Positions 52,685 to 60,126 of a stretch of 64,000 nucleotides of DNA are shown piece after piece. The position numbers and the translations under genes are program-made. This DNA comes from Methanorbis rubei (GTDB lineage: Archaea > Halobacteriota > Methanomicrobia > Methanomicrobiales > Methanocorpusculaceae), in assembly GCF_032714495.1 (NCBI RefSeq), contig NZ_JAWDKB010000002.1:1-64000 (forward strand), written 5' to 3'. The stretch's first letter is position 1; every line of letters begins with the position of its first letter. Below the pieces are notes generated by a model. The model was given only the letters and a program-made list of their open reading frames with translations. It did not search any database and was not told the DNA's origin.

Positions 52685-53235
52685 ACAACCGACCTCCCGA
52701 GCGCCTCAGCCTCAAGAAGAACAGGCTTGCCGGAAATATCCCCGACCTCCATCACGCCTCCCGCAAGAATCATTCCTACATCTTTCCATCCAAGATTTTC
52801 CGCAAGAGTCTGATAATAACTCACTACCGGAGCAAAATTTTTCTCAGAATCCTCCTCGGCAGGCATCAGAAGAATACACTCCTTTCCACTCGAGCTTTGA
52901 AGATCGCTCTCCATCACCGCAAACAAGCGATCAACACATGCCTTCAACTGCGCAGTAAAACTCCAGAAGTACATCGGGCATGCAAACACCACAACCTCCG
53001 CCTCCTGAAAGACCGGATAAATCTCATCCATCGCATCCTTCTGAACGCACGGACTTTTTGGATCCTTTCCGCCGGACAGACATCCAAGACACGGATGAAT
53101 ATCCATCTTCTCCAGATCAAACCGCGTAACAGAATTTCCGGAAGCGACCGCTCCCTTCACAAACGAATCAATCAGCACCGCAGTATTGCCTTTCGGTCGC
53201 GGGCTGCCGTTGAGAATCAGAATTTTTTTGCTCAT
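52681..53235 (-). CDS. flavodoxin-family protein with incomplete cluster motif
   Basis: About 184 residues from MSKKILILNGSPRPKGNTAVL (53235); the open frame continues 25 codons but has no family-like sequence. FMN loop present. The cysteine motif is CLGCLSGGKDPKSPC: C-x2-C then no third cysteine at the usual place, and a last C ten residues on. So a 4Fe-4S cluster seems unlikely, unless another ligand helps. VVFACPMYFWSFTAQLKACVDR follows. It may be a plain FMN reductase partner for the neighbour. Confidence 0.84.
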   Translation of the reverse strand: MSKKILILNGSPRPKGNTAVLIDSFVKGAVASGNSVTRFDLEKMDIHPCLGCLSGGKDPKSPCVQKDAMDEIYPVFQEAEVVVFACPMYFWSFTAQLKACVDRLFAVMESDLQSSSGKECILLMPAEEDSEKNFAPVVSYYQTLAENLGWKDVGMILAGGVMEVGDISGKPVLLEAEALGRSVV

Positions 53236-53284
53236 ACCAAAACACCTGAGAATTATAAATAAAAGATAAAAAATTTCACCGCAC

Positions 53285-53473
53285 TCAGAACTGACGCTGT
53301 AAAAACTCAAACGCCGACAGAACTTCTGCGTACTCCTTTCTTCTGTACGGATTTACTGATGGATCATACTTATCGCGGAGATCACGAAACGCTTTTGCTG
53401 TCGTCGAAAAATCCGAGCCTGCCGGAACACCAAGGATTGCATATGCCCGTTCCGTCGTCATCTCATCAGCCAT
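53285..53473 (-). CDS. small J-domain-like protein
   Basis: Protein of 62 residues resembling a DnaJ J domain in outline: RAYAILGVPAGSDFSTTAKAFRDLRDKYDPSVNPYRRKEYAEVLSAFEFLQ. The HPD tripeptide that activates DnaK is replaced (YDPS), so it is unlikely to stimulate a chaperone ATPase. It lies between the flavoproteins and the peroxiredoxin gene. Role unknown. Confidence 0.65.
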   Translation of the reverse strand: MADEMTTERAYAILGVPAGSDFSTTAKAFRDLRDKYDPSVNPYRRKEYAEVLSAFEFLQRQF

Positions 53474-53518
53474 AGTATAACCTCCGCAGTAAAAGAAGAA
53501 AAATGTTCGGGAAGGATT

Positions 53519-54217
53519 TCAAAGATCCTTCATCAGAAGATACCAGGTCTTCTTGTCAGGACTCGAAATCTTCTCGCGTTCCTCCATCTCGGCCTGAGTC
53601 CTTGGCGCAGGAACAATAACCTTGTCTCCCGGCTGCCAGTTTGCAGGCGTTGCCACATGATACTTCTCATTCACCTGCAGTGCATCAATCACCCGCAGAA
53701 TCTCAGGCACATACCGGCCGGTCGTCAGCGGGTAATAGATCATCGCACGAAGAACGCCATGTGGATCAATGAAGAACACCGCACGGCACGCGGCGGTTGT
53801 GCTCATTGCCGGCTGGATCATGCCGTAGAGTGAGGCAACTCTCGTATCCAGATCAGCAATGACCGGGAAGGGAACGGCAACTCCGAGCTTTTCCTTGATG
53901 TCTTTTATCCAGGCGAGATGCGAAGAGGCGCTGTCAATCGAAAGACCGATTAATGCAACGTTTCTCTTCTCAAACTCTGGGTAGACTTTGGAAAATGCCG
54001 CAAACTCGGTCGTGCAGACAGGAGTGAAGTCTGCCGGATGGGAAAACAGCACGACCCATTTCTTGTCTTTGTAGTCGGAGAGTTTGATCTGGCCGTGCGT
54101 AGTTTCCGCGACAAACTCCGGAGCCGGTTCACCGAGACGGGGCATCTCGTGGTAGTAGTCAACGCAGTCGCACTCGTTGTCAAATGAGTCGCATGTACAA
54201 GTCTGGTCGTCGCACAT
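53519..54217 (-). CDS. peroxiredoxin (Prx6-like) with cysteine-rich N-terminus
   Basis: Protein of 232 residues. Reduces peroxides with the peroxidatic cysteine in HPADFTPVCTTEFAAFSKVYPEF (about residue 68); other family marks are KRNVALIGLSIDSASSHLAWIKDI and FFIDPHGVLRAMIYYPLTTGRYVPEILRVIDALQ. The first 24 residues (CDDQTCTCDSFDNECDC) contain five cysteines and are absent from most relatives, perhaps a metal site or thiol buffer. It fits beside the flavoproteins as an oxidative-defence group (inference). Confidence 0.9.
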   Translation of the reverse strand: MCDDQTCTCDSFDNECDCVDYYHEMPRLGEPAPEFVAETTHGQIKLSDYKDKKWVVLFSHPADFTPVCTTEFAAFSKVYPEFEKRNVALIGLSIDSASSHLAWIKDIKEKLGVAVPFPVIADLDTRVASLYGMIQPAMSTTAACRAVFFIDPHGVLRAMIYYPLTTGRYVPEILRVIDALQVNEKYHVATPANWQPGDKVIVPAPRTQAEMEEREKISSPDKKTWYLLMKDL

Positions 54218-54362
54218 TTTTTTGTTTCACCTGATCTGTCTTTTGCATCTGTAAGAGAATAAGGGTTCAGTTGTCGGCAAAAAATCAGGTTTGATTTGGA
54301 AAAACTTTATTCGGATTTTGTGTCTTTATCTGATGGGTCGTCCATGAAAATCCGAAATACAT

Positions 54363-54757
54363 GGAGTAACCACGGAATGCACTGAGCACACAGAGCTTCA
54401 CGGAAAAAGAAAATGCACGGAGAACGCCTGCGGCGCCGGAATGCACGGAAAGATCTCCAAGACAATTTATTCTCTTTTACTCTCTCAAAATATGAATGTG
54501 ACACCACGAAAAGATTTAGTCGATTTTTTCTGGGAAAAGTAAGAGGGTAAGTGGTGAGCGTGGATTTGCGGTTTCCTTTTCTCATCATGCCCACTCACCA
54601 CTTACCCGCTTACTTTTCCAGAAAAAAACGGACTAAATTTTTTTGTGAGAGTACACTCTCAAAATATGAAAAATATATTCCGTGCATTCCGGCGCCGCAG
54701 GCGTTCTCCGTGCATTCAGTGAAGCTCCGTGTGGTCTGTGCATTCCGTGGTTACTCC
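54363..54757. repeat. inverted repeat family B', copy 2, interrupted by an inserted element
   Basis: Outer arms GGAGTAACCACGGAATGCA and complement, inner arms AGAACGCCTGCGGCGCCGG and complement, as in copy 1 (9.8-9.96 kb). The centre is split by element D1 with its 15-bp duplication. It lies upstream of the symporter gene. Confidence 0.85.
54497..54655. mobile_element. MITE-like element D1 with 15-bp target duplication
   Basis: A 159-bp element starting TGTGACACCACGAAAAGATT and ending with AATTTTTTTGTGAGAGTACA. Its terminal inverted repeats cover about 35 bp (AGATTTAGTCGATTTTTTCT against the complement of AGAAAAAAACGGACTAAATT). It is flanked directly on both sides by CTCTCAAAATATGAA (54482-54496 and 54656-54670), a perfect 15-bp target duplication. 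The element has no coding capacity and is a deleted version of D2 at 58.1-58.6 kb. It inserted into a family B' repeat. Confidence 0.85.
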
Positions 54758-54883
54758 AAGCAAAGCCTAAGAGCACATAAATAGCATGTTGACAAACTAA
54801 GTAAGTTGCAGTAAGTTCGCGTATTTGTGCCCGAAAGCCCGGTGTGGGGCTGAAGGAAAATACCACTGCCGGGGGAATATTTT

Positions 54884-56455
54884 GTGTTAGATTGGAACTT
54901 AATTGGTATCGGAGCGGCATTCATAATTTATTTTGCCGTAATGATCTACATCGGGTTCTTCTATTTTAAGAAGACCAAAACCACAAGTGACTACGTTCTC
55001 GGAGGCCGTAAGCTGCACCCGTTTGTTGCGGCAATGTCTGCCGAAGCATCAGATATGAGCGGATGGCTCCTGCTTGGTCTGCCGGGTCTTGCCTATGCAA
55101 CCGGCATGTCTGCGGCAGGCTGGACTGCAATCGGTCTTGCAATCGGTACCTACCTGAACTGGAAGTTCATTGCAAAACGCCTGAGAATCTATACCCACAA
55201 GGCAAAGGATTCTCTGACCATTCCTGAGTTCATCACGAACCGTTTCAATGAGAAGAGAGGATTCATCACTGCAATTGCATCAGTTTTCATTCTGATCTTC
55301 TTCATCGTCTACACCTCTGCCCAGTTCAAGGCAGGAGGAGTTCTGTTCAGCTCCCTGATGACGATCTACGGCGTTGACTTAAGCGCAATCGGTATCACGG
55401 ATGTTTCCACACTCTATGTCGCAGGCGTTCTTGTCTGTGCACTGATTGTGGTCTGTTATACCTTCACCGGAGGATTCCGTGCAGTGTGTATCACCGATAC
55501 CATTCAGGGTCTTCTGATGCTGTTCGCTCTGATTCTTGTGCCGGTCATTGCCTGCATTGTTCTCTTCGGCGACGGCATTACGTTTGCAAGCGCAGGAATT
55601 GATCCTGAGATGTTCTCGCTGTTCCATCAGTATGATGCGGCAAGCGGTGTGTTTGAGTTCGTGTCGGTGTTTACGATTGTATCAGGACTTGCATGGGGAT
55701 TCGGTTACTTTGGCCAGCCCCACATTCTGCCAAGATTTATGGCAATCGAGAATCCCGAAGAGGTGCCAAAGGCACGTATGGCTGCAATGGTCTGGGTTAT
55801 TCTGTCTTTGTCTGCGGCAATCTTTGTTGGTCTGATCGGTCAGCTGATGTTCCCGGATCCGGCAACTCTCGGCGGAAACCCTGAGGAGGTTTTCATCCAG
55901 ATGACGGGATCGGTGTTTGGTGCTCTGCCGTTTATTGCAGGTATCATCTACTGTGGTATCCTCGGGGCAGTGATGAGTACTGCTTCGTCCCAGCTTCTTG
56001 TTGCATCCTCTTCGATCTCGCAGGATATCTACAAGAATCTGATCAATAAGTCTGCACCTGACAGAAGACTTCTGATGATCTCTCGTGTGACGGTGCTGGC
56101 AGTTTCTGCAATTGCAATCATCCTTGCCTTAAATCAGGCAAGCACGGTGTTCAATATTGTGGCAAATGCCTGGGCAGGTTTCGGCTGTACGTTTGGTACG
56201 GTAATTCTGCTTGGACTGTTCTGGAAGAGAATGAACTGGCAGGGGGCACTTGCTGGTATCATTGTCGGAGGAGTGGTGTCTCTTGGCTGGGGTACGTATC
56301 TCGCAGGCCCGACCGGTCTGTATGAGATGGTGCCCGGAGTTATCGCGAGTCTGATTGCAATTTATGTGGTCTCAAAGCTTACGGCAGAGCCGGAGAAGGA
56401 GATCACGGATTTGTACGATGAGTACGTTGCAGAGATTGGCGACCGAAGTACCTGA
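54884..56455 (+). CDS. sodium/solute symporter (SSS family, proline-permease-like)
   Basis: Protein of 523 residues starting at GTG 54884 with a GGGGGA ribosome site. It has about 13 hydrophobic segments. Family marks: KTTSDYVLGGRKLHPFVAAMSAEASDMSGWLLLGLPG, LNWKFIAKRLRIYTHKAKDSLTIPEFITNRF, VCYTFTGGFRAVCITDTIQGLLM and AVMSTASSQLLVASSSISQDIY. It would import proline or a related solute with Na+. It could serve osmotic adaptation, as in relatives; no regulator is adjacent. Confidence 0.92.
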   Translation: MLDWNLIGIGAAFIIYFAVMIYIGFFYFKKTKTTSDYVLGGRKLHPFVAAMSAEASDMSGWLLLGLPGLAYATGMSAAGWTAIGLAIGTYLNWKFIAKRLRIYTHKAKDSLTIPEFITNRFNEKRGFITAIASVFILIFFIVYTSAQFKAGGVLFSSLMTIYGVDLSAIGITDVSTLYVAGVLVCALIVVCYTFTGGFRAVCITDTIQGLLMLFALILVPVIACIVLFGDGITFASAGIDPEMFSLFHQYDAASGVFEFVSVFTIVSGLAWGFGYFGQPHILPRFMAIENPEEVPKARMAAMVWVILSLSAAIFVGLIGQLMFPDPATLGGNPEEVFIQMTGSVFGALPFIAGIIYCGILGAVMSTASSQLLVASSSISQDIYKNLINKSAPDRRLLMISRVTVLAVSAIAIILALNQASTVFNIVANAWAGFGCTFGTVILLGLFWKRMNWQGALAGIIVGGVVSLGWGTYLAGPTGLYEMVPGVIASLIAIYVVSKLTAEPEKEITDLYDEYVAEIGDRST

Positions 56456-56500
56456 ACGCGGATCAAACTCCGCATTTCTTTTTTTTTTGTTTACGTTTTG

Positions 56501-56525
56501 CTCCACCCACGGAAAAGCGGAGCGG
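56501..56525. repeat. remnant of family B repeat
   Basis: GCTCCACCCACGGAAAAGCG resembles the family B end, but no right-hand partner is found before the winged-helix gene at 56.6 kb. Confidence 0.55.
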
Positions 56526-56624
56526 AACATAAGTGAGCGAAACATAAGTAAGCAGAACGATAAAACGAGTATTTGTCCACAGTACTCATATACTGTGAAG
56601 GATCAATGACAGAAGTACACAAAG

Positions 56625-57092
56625 ATGATGAGTATTGATTCTGCGGCAACGGGTGAGATGGCGAGAGTTGCCGCATGTATCCGGGAAAATCCCGGGATAT
56701 CATCAGATGCAATAGCGCAAAAAACCGGCATCCCGCAGTTCTGGACAGATCATGCAGTCCGAAAACTGAAGAGACGATCACTCATTCTGGTAATCATGAG
56801 AGACGGGGTCTCTACCTACTGGGTGCGGCGGGAACCAAAATGTGCCGAGGAAAAAATTTTGCAGGAGATCATGGGCCGTGATGTTCTTCACCGGATATTT
56901 TCAGAAATTTTCGAGAGACCGGGAGCTTCAGCAGAAGAGATTGCAAAGCGGACCGGGCTGTCCGGAGTGCGGGTCGGCTGGCATCTCTCGAGGCTGGAGA
57001 TGTTTGGTGCAGTTGTTGGAGAAGAGGTTTTGGGATTGAAAAAATATCGGACTGCGGATATGTTTAGAGAAGCGTACGAAATATATCAGTGA
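56625..57092 (+). CDS. soluble tandem winged-helix protein
   Basis: Protein of 155 residues with two winged helices: NPGISSDAIAQKTGIPQFWTDHAVRKLKRRSLI and RPGASAEEIAKRTGLSGVRVGWHLSRLEMFGAVV. This is the same arrangement as the membrane-tethered regulators at 27.0, 44.1 and 61.9 kb, but without membrane or outside parts. It lies next to the secreted-protein locus and is one candidate for binding the palindromes at 57.98, 59.43, 60.11 and 61.3 kb (inference). ATG 56628 is an alternative start. Confidence 0.8.
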   Translation: MMSIDSAATGEMARVAACIRENPGISSDAIAQKTGIPQFWTDHAVRKLKRRSLILVIMRDGVSTYWVRREPKCAEEKILQEIMGRDVLHRIFSEIFERPGASAEEIAKRTGLSGVRVGWHLSRLEMFGAVVGEEVLGLKKYRTADMFREAYEIYQ

Positions 57093-57104
57093 AAAAATAT
57101 TTTT

Positions 57105-57935
57105 TCAGGAAAAAAATTCCATGAGAGCTGAGAGTGACTCATCGGTTGCGTCATCATCAAGCGTGATGAACATTTTTTCCGCGAACGAACTCACGTGACC
57201 TTCAGGAGTACACGTGAATCTGACGATGTGAGCGATCAGATCTTTTGGTTTTTTGTCGCGGTTCCATTCAAGAGAGATCTCTGCGTATGTGGTACTGTTG
57301 TCTGAGAGAATTTTTTCCGAGATGAAATTTCTGGTTGACCACACTCCTTCTTCGGTCCAGTTGGTAAAACCGGTCGCATGCTCTCGTAGGACCGGATGGG
57401 GAATTGGAGGATTCACGCCGTCGTACTCAAAGACCATGACGATGCTGAGGTTCGTCGATGGTCTGCCAAAGAAAGCTCCTTTGTCAGAGGAGGACTCTTC
57501 TTTTGATGCAGTACGCAGTTTTTCTCCATGAAGGGAGAAGAGATCATACACTGAACTTGTTTCTGCGGTGATGATTCCATCAGGCGAAAAGGTGATCTGT
57601 AAACGGCAGCCGTAGATGTCAATGCGGGTGCTGCCGTCGGGACCAGACAGATTCGGATACCGGGCCTGATATGCTGAAATAATTTCTTCGTGAAGAGCGG
57701 GAGCGGTTGTGTAGAGAGTGCGGCCCAGCTCTTCTCTGAGGAGAGTGAGATTTTTGGATGACGGAATCTCGGATGGATCGAAGACTGTTTTCAGCGGCAG
57801 TGCTGCGTGTTCATCATACAGGACATGATCGCTCTGATTGTACTGCGTTTCAATGACTGCGGCGGCTGCCGGAGACGCGGCAAGACAGAGTGAAAAAATC
57901 AAAAGAAGGCAGAGGCAAAAAGTTCTGGGCTGCAT
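57105..57935 (-). CDS. secreted protein, AYQARYP family member 1
   Basis: About 276 residues from ATG 57935 (MQPRTFCLCLLLIFSLCLAA), the leaderless start about 27 bp after TATA TATAAATA. Signal segment, then LYDEHAALPLKTVFDPSEIPSSKN, REELGRTLYTTAPALHEEIISAYQARYPNL, YGCRLQITFSPDGIITAETSS and a C-terminal part of about 90 residues. The first three blocks match the protein at 59.4-60.1 kb. Converges with the winged-helix gene. Function unknown. Confidence 0.78.
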   Translation of the reverse strand: MQPRTFCLCLLLIFSLCLAASPAAAAVIETQYNQSDHVLYDEHAALPLKTVFDPSEIPSSKNLTLLREELGRTLYTTAPALHEEIISAYQARYPNLSGPDGSTRIDIYGCRLQITFSPDGIITAETSSVYDLFSLHGEKLRTASKEESSSDKGAFFGRPSTNLSIVMVFEYDGVNPPIPHPVLREHATGFTNWTEEGVWSTRNFISEKILSDNSTTYAEISLEWNRDKKPKDLIAHIVRFTCTPEGHVSSFAEKMFITLDDDATDESLSALMEFFS

Positions 57936-57971
57936 GTTTGAATAAACGTCAGCCGGATATTTATAGAGAGT

Positions 57972-58000
57972 GAGCAATTCTTCGGTTTGAAGAGTTGCTC
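57972..58000. promoter_or_regulatory. palindromic operator O1 next to TATA box
   Basis: Arms GAGCAATTCTTC and GAAGAGTTGCTC (11 of 12 pair), centre GGTTT. It lies directly upstream of the TATA box (57959-57966) of the secreted-protein gene starting at 57935. The 48 bases from 57951 recur almost unchanged from 59401. Confidence 0.72.
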
Positions 58001-58007
58001 AAATGAT

Positions 58008-58694
58008 TAGGACTTACGCGGTATGAAATAGCATAAGAAAAAAGGGTTTCTCTGTCCTCGGTTTTATTTGGAGTGTACTCTCACAAAAAGATTTAGTCGA
58101 TTTTTTCTGAAAAATGTAAGCGGGTTAGTGGTGAGTGGGGTTTCGCTTGAAAGAAAACCGCAAATCCACGCAAATCTCGCTCGCTGATGCTCGCTCCGCA
58201 AATCGCGTTTGCTATTTCGTCGCTCTCATCCCGCCGGGTTCCGGCGGGCTCGTTGCTATCGCAACCGCGACGGCAAACGCTGGACGGCGCCAGTCGGGCG
58301 CCGTCTATTGTTTATCGATAATATTCATGGTGTGGCACTGCGTGAAAAGTCGTTGCGTCGAAAACTTTCAGATCGTCCTCACGTCGGCGATCCATTCAAC
58401 CCATGGCGGCGCCCGACTGGCGCCGTCCAGCATTTGCAGTCGCGTCACCGATTAGGTGCTCCACCCGCCCAATCTTGGGCGGGAAGGAGAGCGACGGTTC
58501 GCAAATGCGATTTGTGGAGCCCGAAGGGCGAGATTTGCGTGGATTTGCGGTTTCTTTTTCTCATCATGCCCACTCACCACTAACCCGCTTACATTTTTCA
58601 GAAAAAAAACGGACTAAATTTTTTCGTGTTATCACATAGCGAGACCACCTACAAAAAATCCCAAACGATGAAACTCATCACCGAGTAAGTCCTA
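58008..58694. repeat. large nested palindrome, family C copy 2 enclosing D2
   Basis: Outer ends AGGACTTACGCGGTATGAAA and complement ATCACCGAGTAAGTCCT. Inside is element D2, itself palindromic. Further in are paired AACCGCAAATCCACGCAAAT, CTCCGCAAATCGCGTTTGC, TCGCTCTCATCCCGCC and GACGGCGCCAGTCGGGCGCC, each matched by an inverse copy on the right side. The loop, about 58311-58410, contains about 100 unpaired bases. The whole could fold into one long hairpin. It holds no gene I can support. Confidence 0.83.
58074..58636. mobile_element. MITE/foldback element D2
   Basis: Starts TGTACTCTCACAAAAAGATT and ends TTTTTTCGTGTTATCACA, matching D1's terminal repeats, but is 563 bp with a long GC-rich palindromic interior that D1 lacks (D1 keeps GCGTGGATTTGCGGTTTC and CTCATCATGCCCACTCACCAC next to the right arm). 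No perfect target duplication is seen at its edges. The interior GC content is well above the flanking DNA. Confidence 0.75.
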
Positions 58695-58725
58695 TTATAA
58701 TCAAAATTCTCTCCATACCATGTAT

Positions 58726-59301
58726 CTAATATTCAGTCAGACGTCCATAATCATTCCAGTCTCCGAACATCTTTCCTGCCGCAGACTGCTCAATCAGTTT
58801 TTTCACTCTTTTTTCAAACACAGCTCTGTCTTTCTTTTTGTCACGCTGTATGGAATCGATACGGACACGCTGATAGAGAGAAGGAAAACTTTTGAAATTA
58901 TCCCATGCCGCCGGATTTTCTTTGAACGCCAGCATGATCTCATCATCTATGACAAAGCTCTTCTCCGACATATCCGGCAAAACCGCACGCCCTGCGTCCG
59001 TCACAAGCCCCAGTTTTTCTAATCTGCGGCAACGTTCCTTATTTAATTCCGACCACGGGCTCCTCGGTGCCCGGGGAGTGAACTTCTGCATATCCACGCC
59101 ATCGATGTTTTTATGTGTTGTATCTATCCATCCAAAACAAAGGACTTCTTCCACTGAATCAAGATACCAGACAAAATCTTCAGGCGGTATTTTTCCTTTC
59201 TTTGCGATCATCCAGCATTCCGTTTCCTTGTCATGATTTTCTGCTAACCACTCCCGAAATGCCTCTCTTGTGGTGATGCCAAGAATATTTTTTGCCTCCA
59301 T
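58726..59301 (-). CDS. YdeI/OmpD-associated-like protein
   Basis: Protein of 191 residues matching the YdeI/OmdA-like family: TREAFREWLAENHDKETECWMIAKKG, VEEVLCFGWIDTTHKNIDG, FTPRAPRSPWSELNKERCRRLEKLG and MLAFKENPAAWDNFKSFPSLYQRVRIDSI. Members are widespread small soluble proteins of unknown biochemical role, sometimes linked to antimicrobial-peptide resistance. The gene starts about 100 bp downstream of an operator-TATA block (O2), with a short leader reading frame between. GGGCGG precedes its ATG. Confidence 0.83.
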   Translation of the reverse strand: MEAKNILGITTREAFREWLAENHDKETECWMIAKKGKIPPEDFVWYLDSVEEVLCFGWIDTTHKNIDGVDMQKFTPRAPRSPWSELNKERCRRLEKLGLVTDAGRAVLPDMSEKSFVIDDEIMLAFKENPAAWDNFKSFPSLYQRVRIDSIQRDKKKDRAVFEKRVKKLIEQSAAGKMFGDWNDYGRLTEY

Positions 59302-59316
59302 GGTAATCCGCCCTGT

Positions 59317-59361
59317 TCAGTAATTGTTCGACTGTTCTGCAAAGAAAGTATTTGGATTCAT
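59317..59361 (-). CDS. possible 14-residue leader peptide
   Basis: MNPNTFFAEQSNNY with AGGAGG eight bases before the ATG, between the O2 promoter and the YdeI-like gene. The ribosome site is unusually good for such a short frame. It may be a leader peptide, or the remnant of the start of a gene lost when the promoter moved. Confidence 0.4.
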   Translation of the reverse strand: MNPNTFFAEQSNNY

Positions 59362-59410
59362 ACTTGAGTCCTCCTTTGTTTTTGTCACGTCGCAGCACAC
59401 AGCCGGATAT

Positions 59411-60073
59411 TTATAGAGAGTGAGCAATTCTTCGGTTTGAAGAGTTGCCCATATGATACACATCAAAATCCTCTCCATGAATGAGGCTCATGATCTCCTT
59501 CCATGCATCCTTGAGTTCCTTAAGAGAGCCCGGTCTTTGGAAAGAGTTGGAGTTGGTATAGGGTAACTCGAGTGACGCGGGCGGAGTGTCGGTGTACTCA
59601 GTGGAAAAAGTTCCTTTTCCAAACGACCCGTCAGGCCTGAACTCAAGAGTCAGCCGGTTGCCGTAATGATAGATATATTTGGCATCTCCATAAGGAAGTT
59701 CAGGATAGCGGGCCTGATATGCCATCACAATTTCTGAGTGAAGCGAAAGATTTGACATATAGAGATCATACCCCAGTGCCTCGCGGGCCGCGGCGCGATC
59801 ATAGGTCTGTGGAATGGAGGTTGGATCAAAGCTGTCTGCAAGTACCAGACCCCTTTCTCCATAGGAAAAACGATTTTCTGTATCAATGTCGATGACCACG
59901 ACCTGAAGAGAGTCGTCACTCTCACTGTATCGGGAGACAGAGTATCCGTAGGAAAGTCCGTCATCAGAGACGGTATCATTTCCGTCAACAGTTTCTCCAG
60001 CGGCAAATCCTGTCACAAAAAAACTGAACAACAGAATGCAGAAGAGAGCAAATGCCCCACCGTGACGGTTCAT
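59411..60073 (-). CDS. secreted protein, AYQARYP family member 2 (C-terminus run into operator)
   Basis: Protein of 220 residues. Signal segment (FALFCILLFSFFVTGFAAGE), then VLADSFDPTSIPQTYDR, REALGYDLYMSNLSLHSEIVMAYQARYPELPYG, YGNRLTLEFRPDGSFGKGTFS, matching family member 1. It ends in NSSNRRIAHSL, which is encoded by operator O2, and the stop codon lies in the TATA box. So it lacks the C-terminal part of its relative and looks truncated by arrival of that promoter. The start is leaderless, 27 bp from TATA. Function unknown. Confidence 0.78.
   Translation of the reverse strand: MNRHGGAFALFCILLFSFFVTGFAAGETVDGNDTVSDDGLSYGYSVSRYSESDDSLQVVVIDIDTENRFSYGERGLVLADSFDPTSIPQTYDRAAAREALGYDLYMSNLSLHSEIVMAYQARYPELPYGDAKYIYHYGNRLTLEFRPDGSFGKGTFSTEYTDTPPASLELPYTNSNSFQRPGSLKELKDAWKEIMSLIHGEDFDVYHMGNSSNRRIAHSL
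59422..59450. promoter_or_regulatory. palindromic operator O2 and promoter
   Basis: Same sequence as O1 (GAGCAATTCTTC...GAAGAGTTGCCC), followed on the minus strand by TATAAATA at about 59409-59416. It drives minus-strand transcription toward the YdeI-like gene. It overlaps the 3' end of the secreted-protein gene. Confidence 0.68.
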
Positions 60074-60109
60074 ACTACAAAGTAGGAGAAACCGGTATTT
60101 ATAGAGTGT

Positions 60110-60126
60110 GAGCAGTTTCTCGGTTT
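60110..60126. promoter_or_regulatory. operator half-site O3
   Basis: GAGCAGTTTCTCGGTTT, one arm of the palindrome, upstream of the TATA box (60096-60103) of the secreted gene starting at 60073. The other arm is missing, as the stop codon of the PEGA lipoprotein gene lies there. Confidence 0.6.

Noticed and set aside
58135-58639. Open frames in the large palindrome
   Set aside because: They are open on both strands because of the GC-rich inverted repeats; no start signal or protein-like composition.
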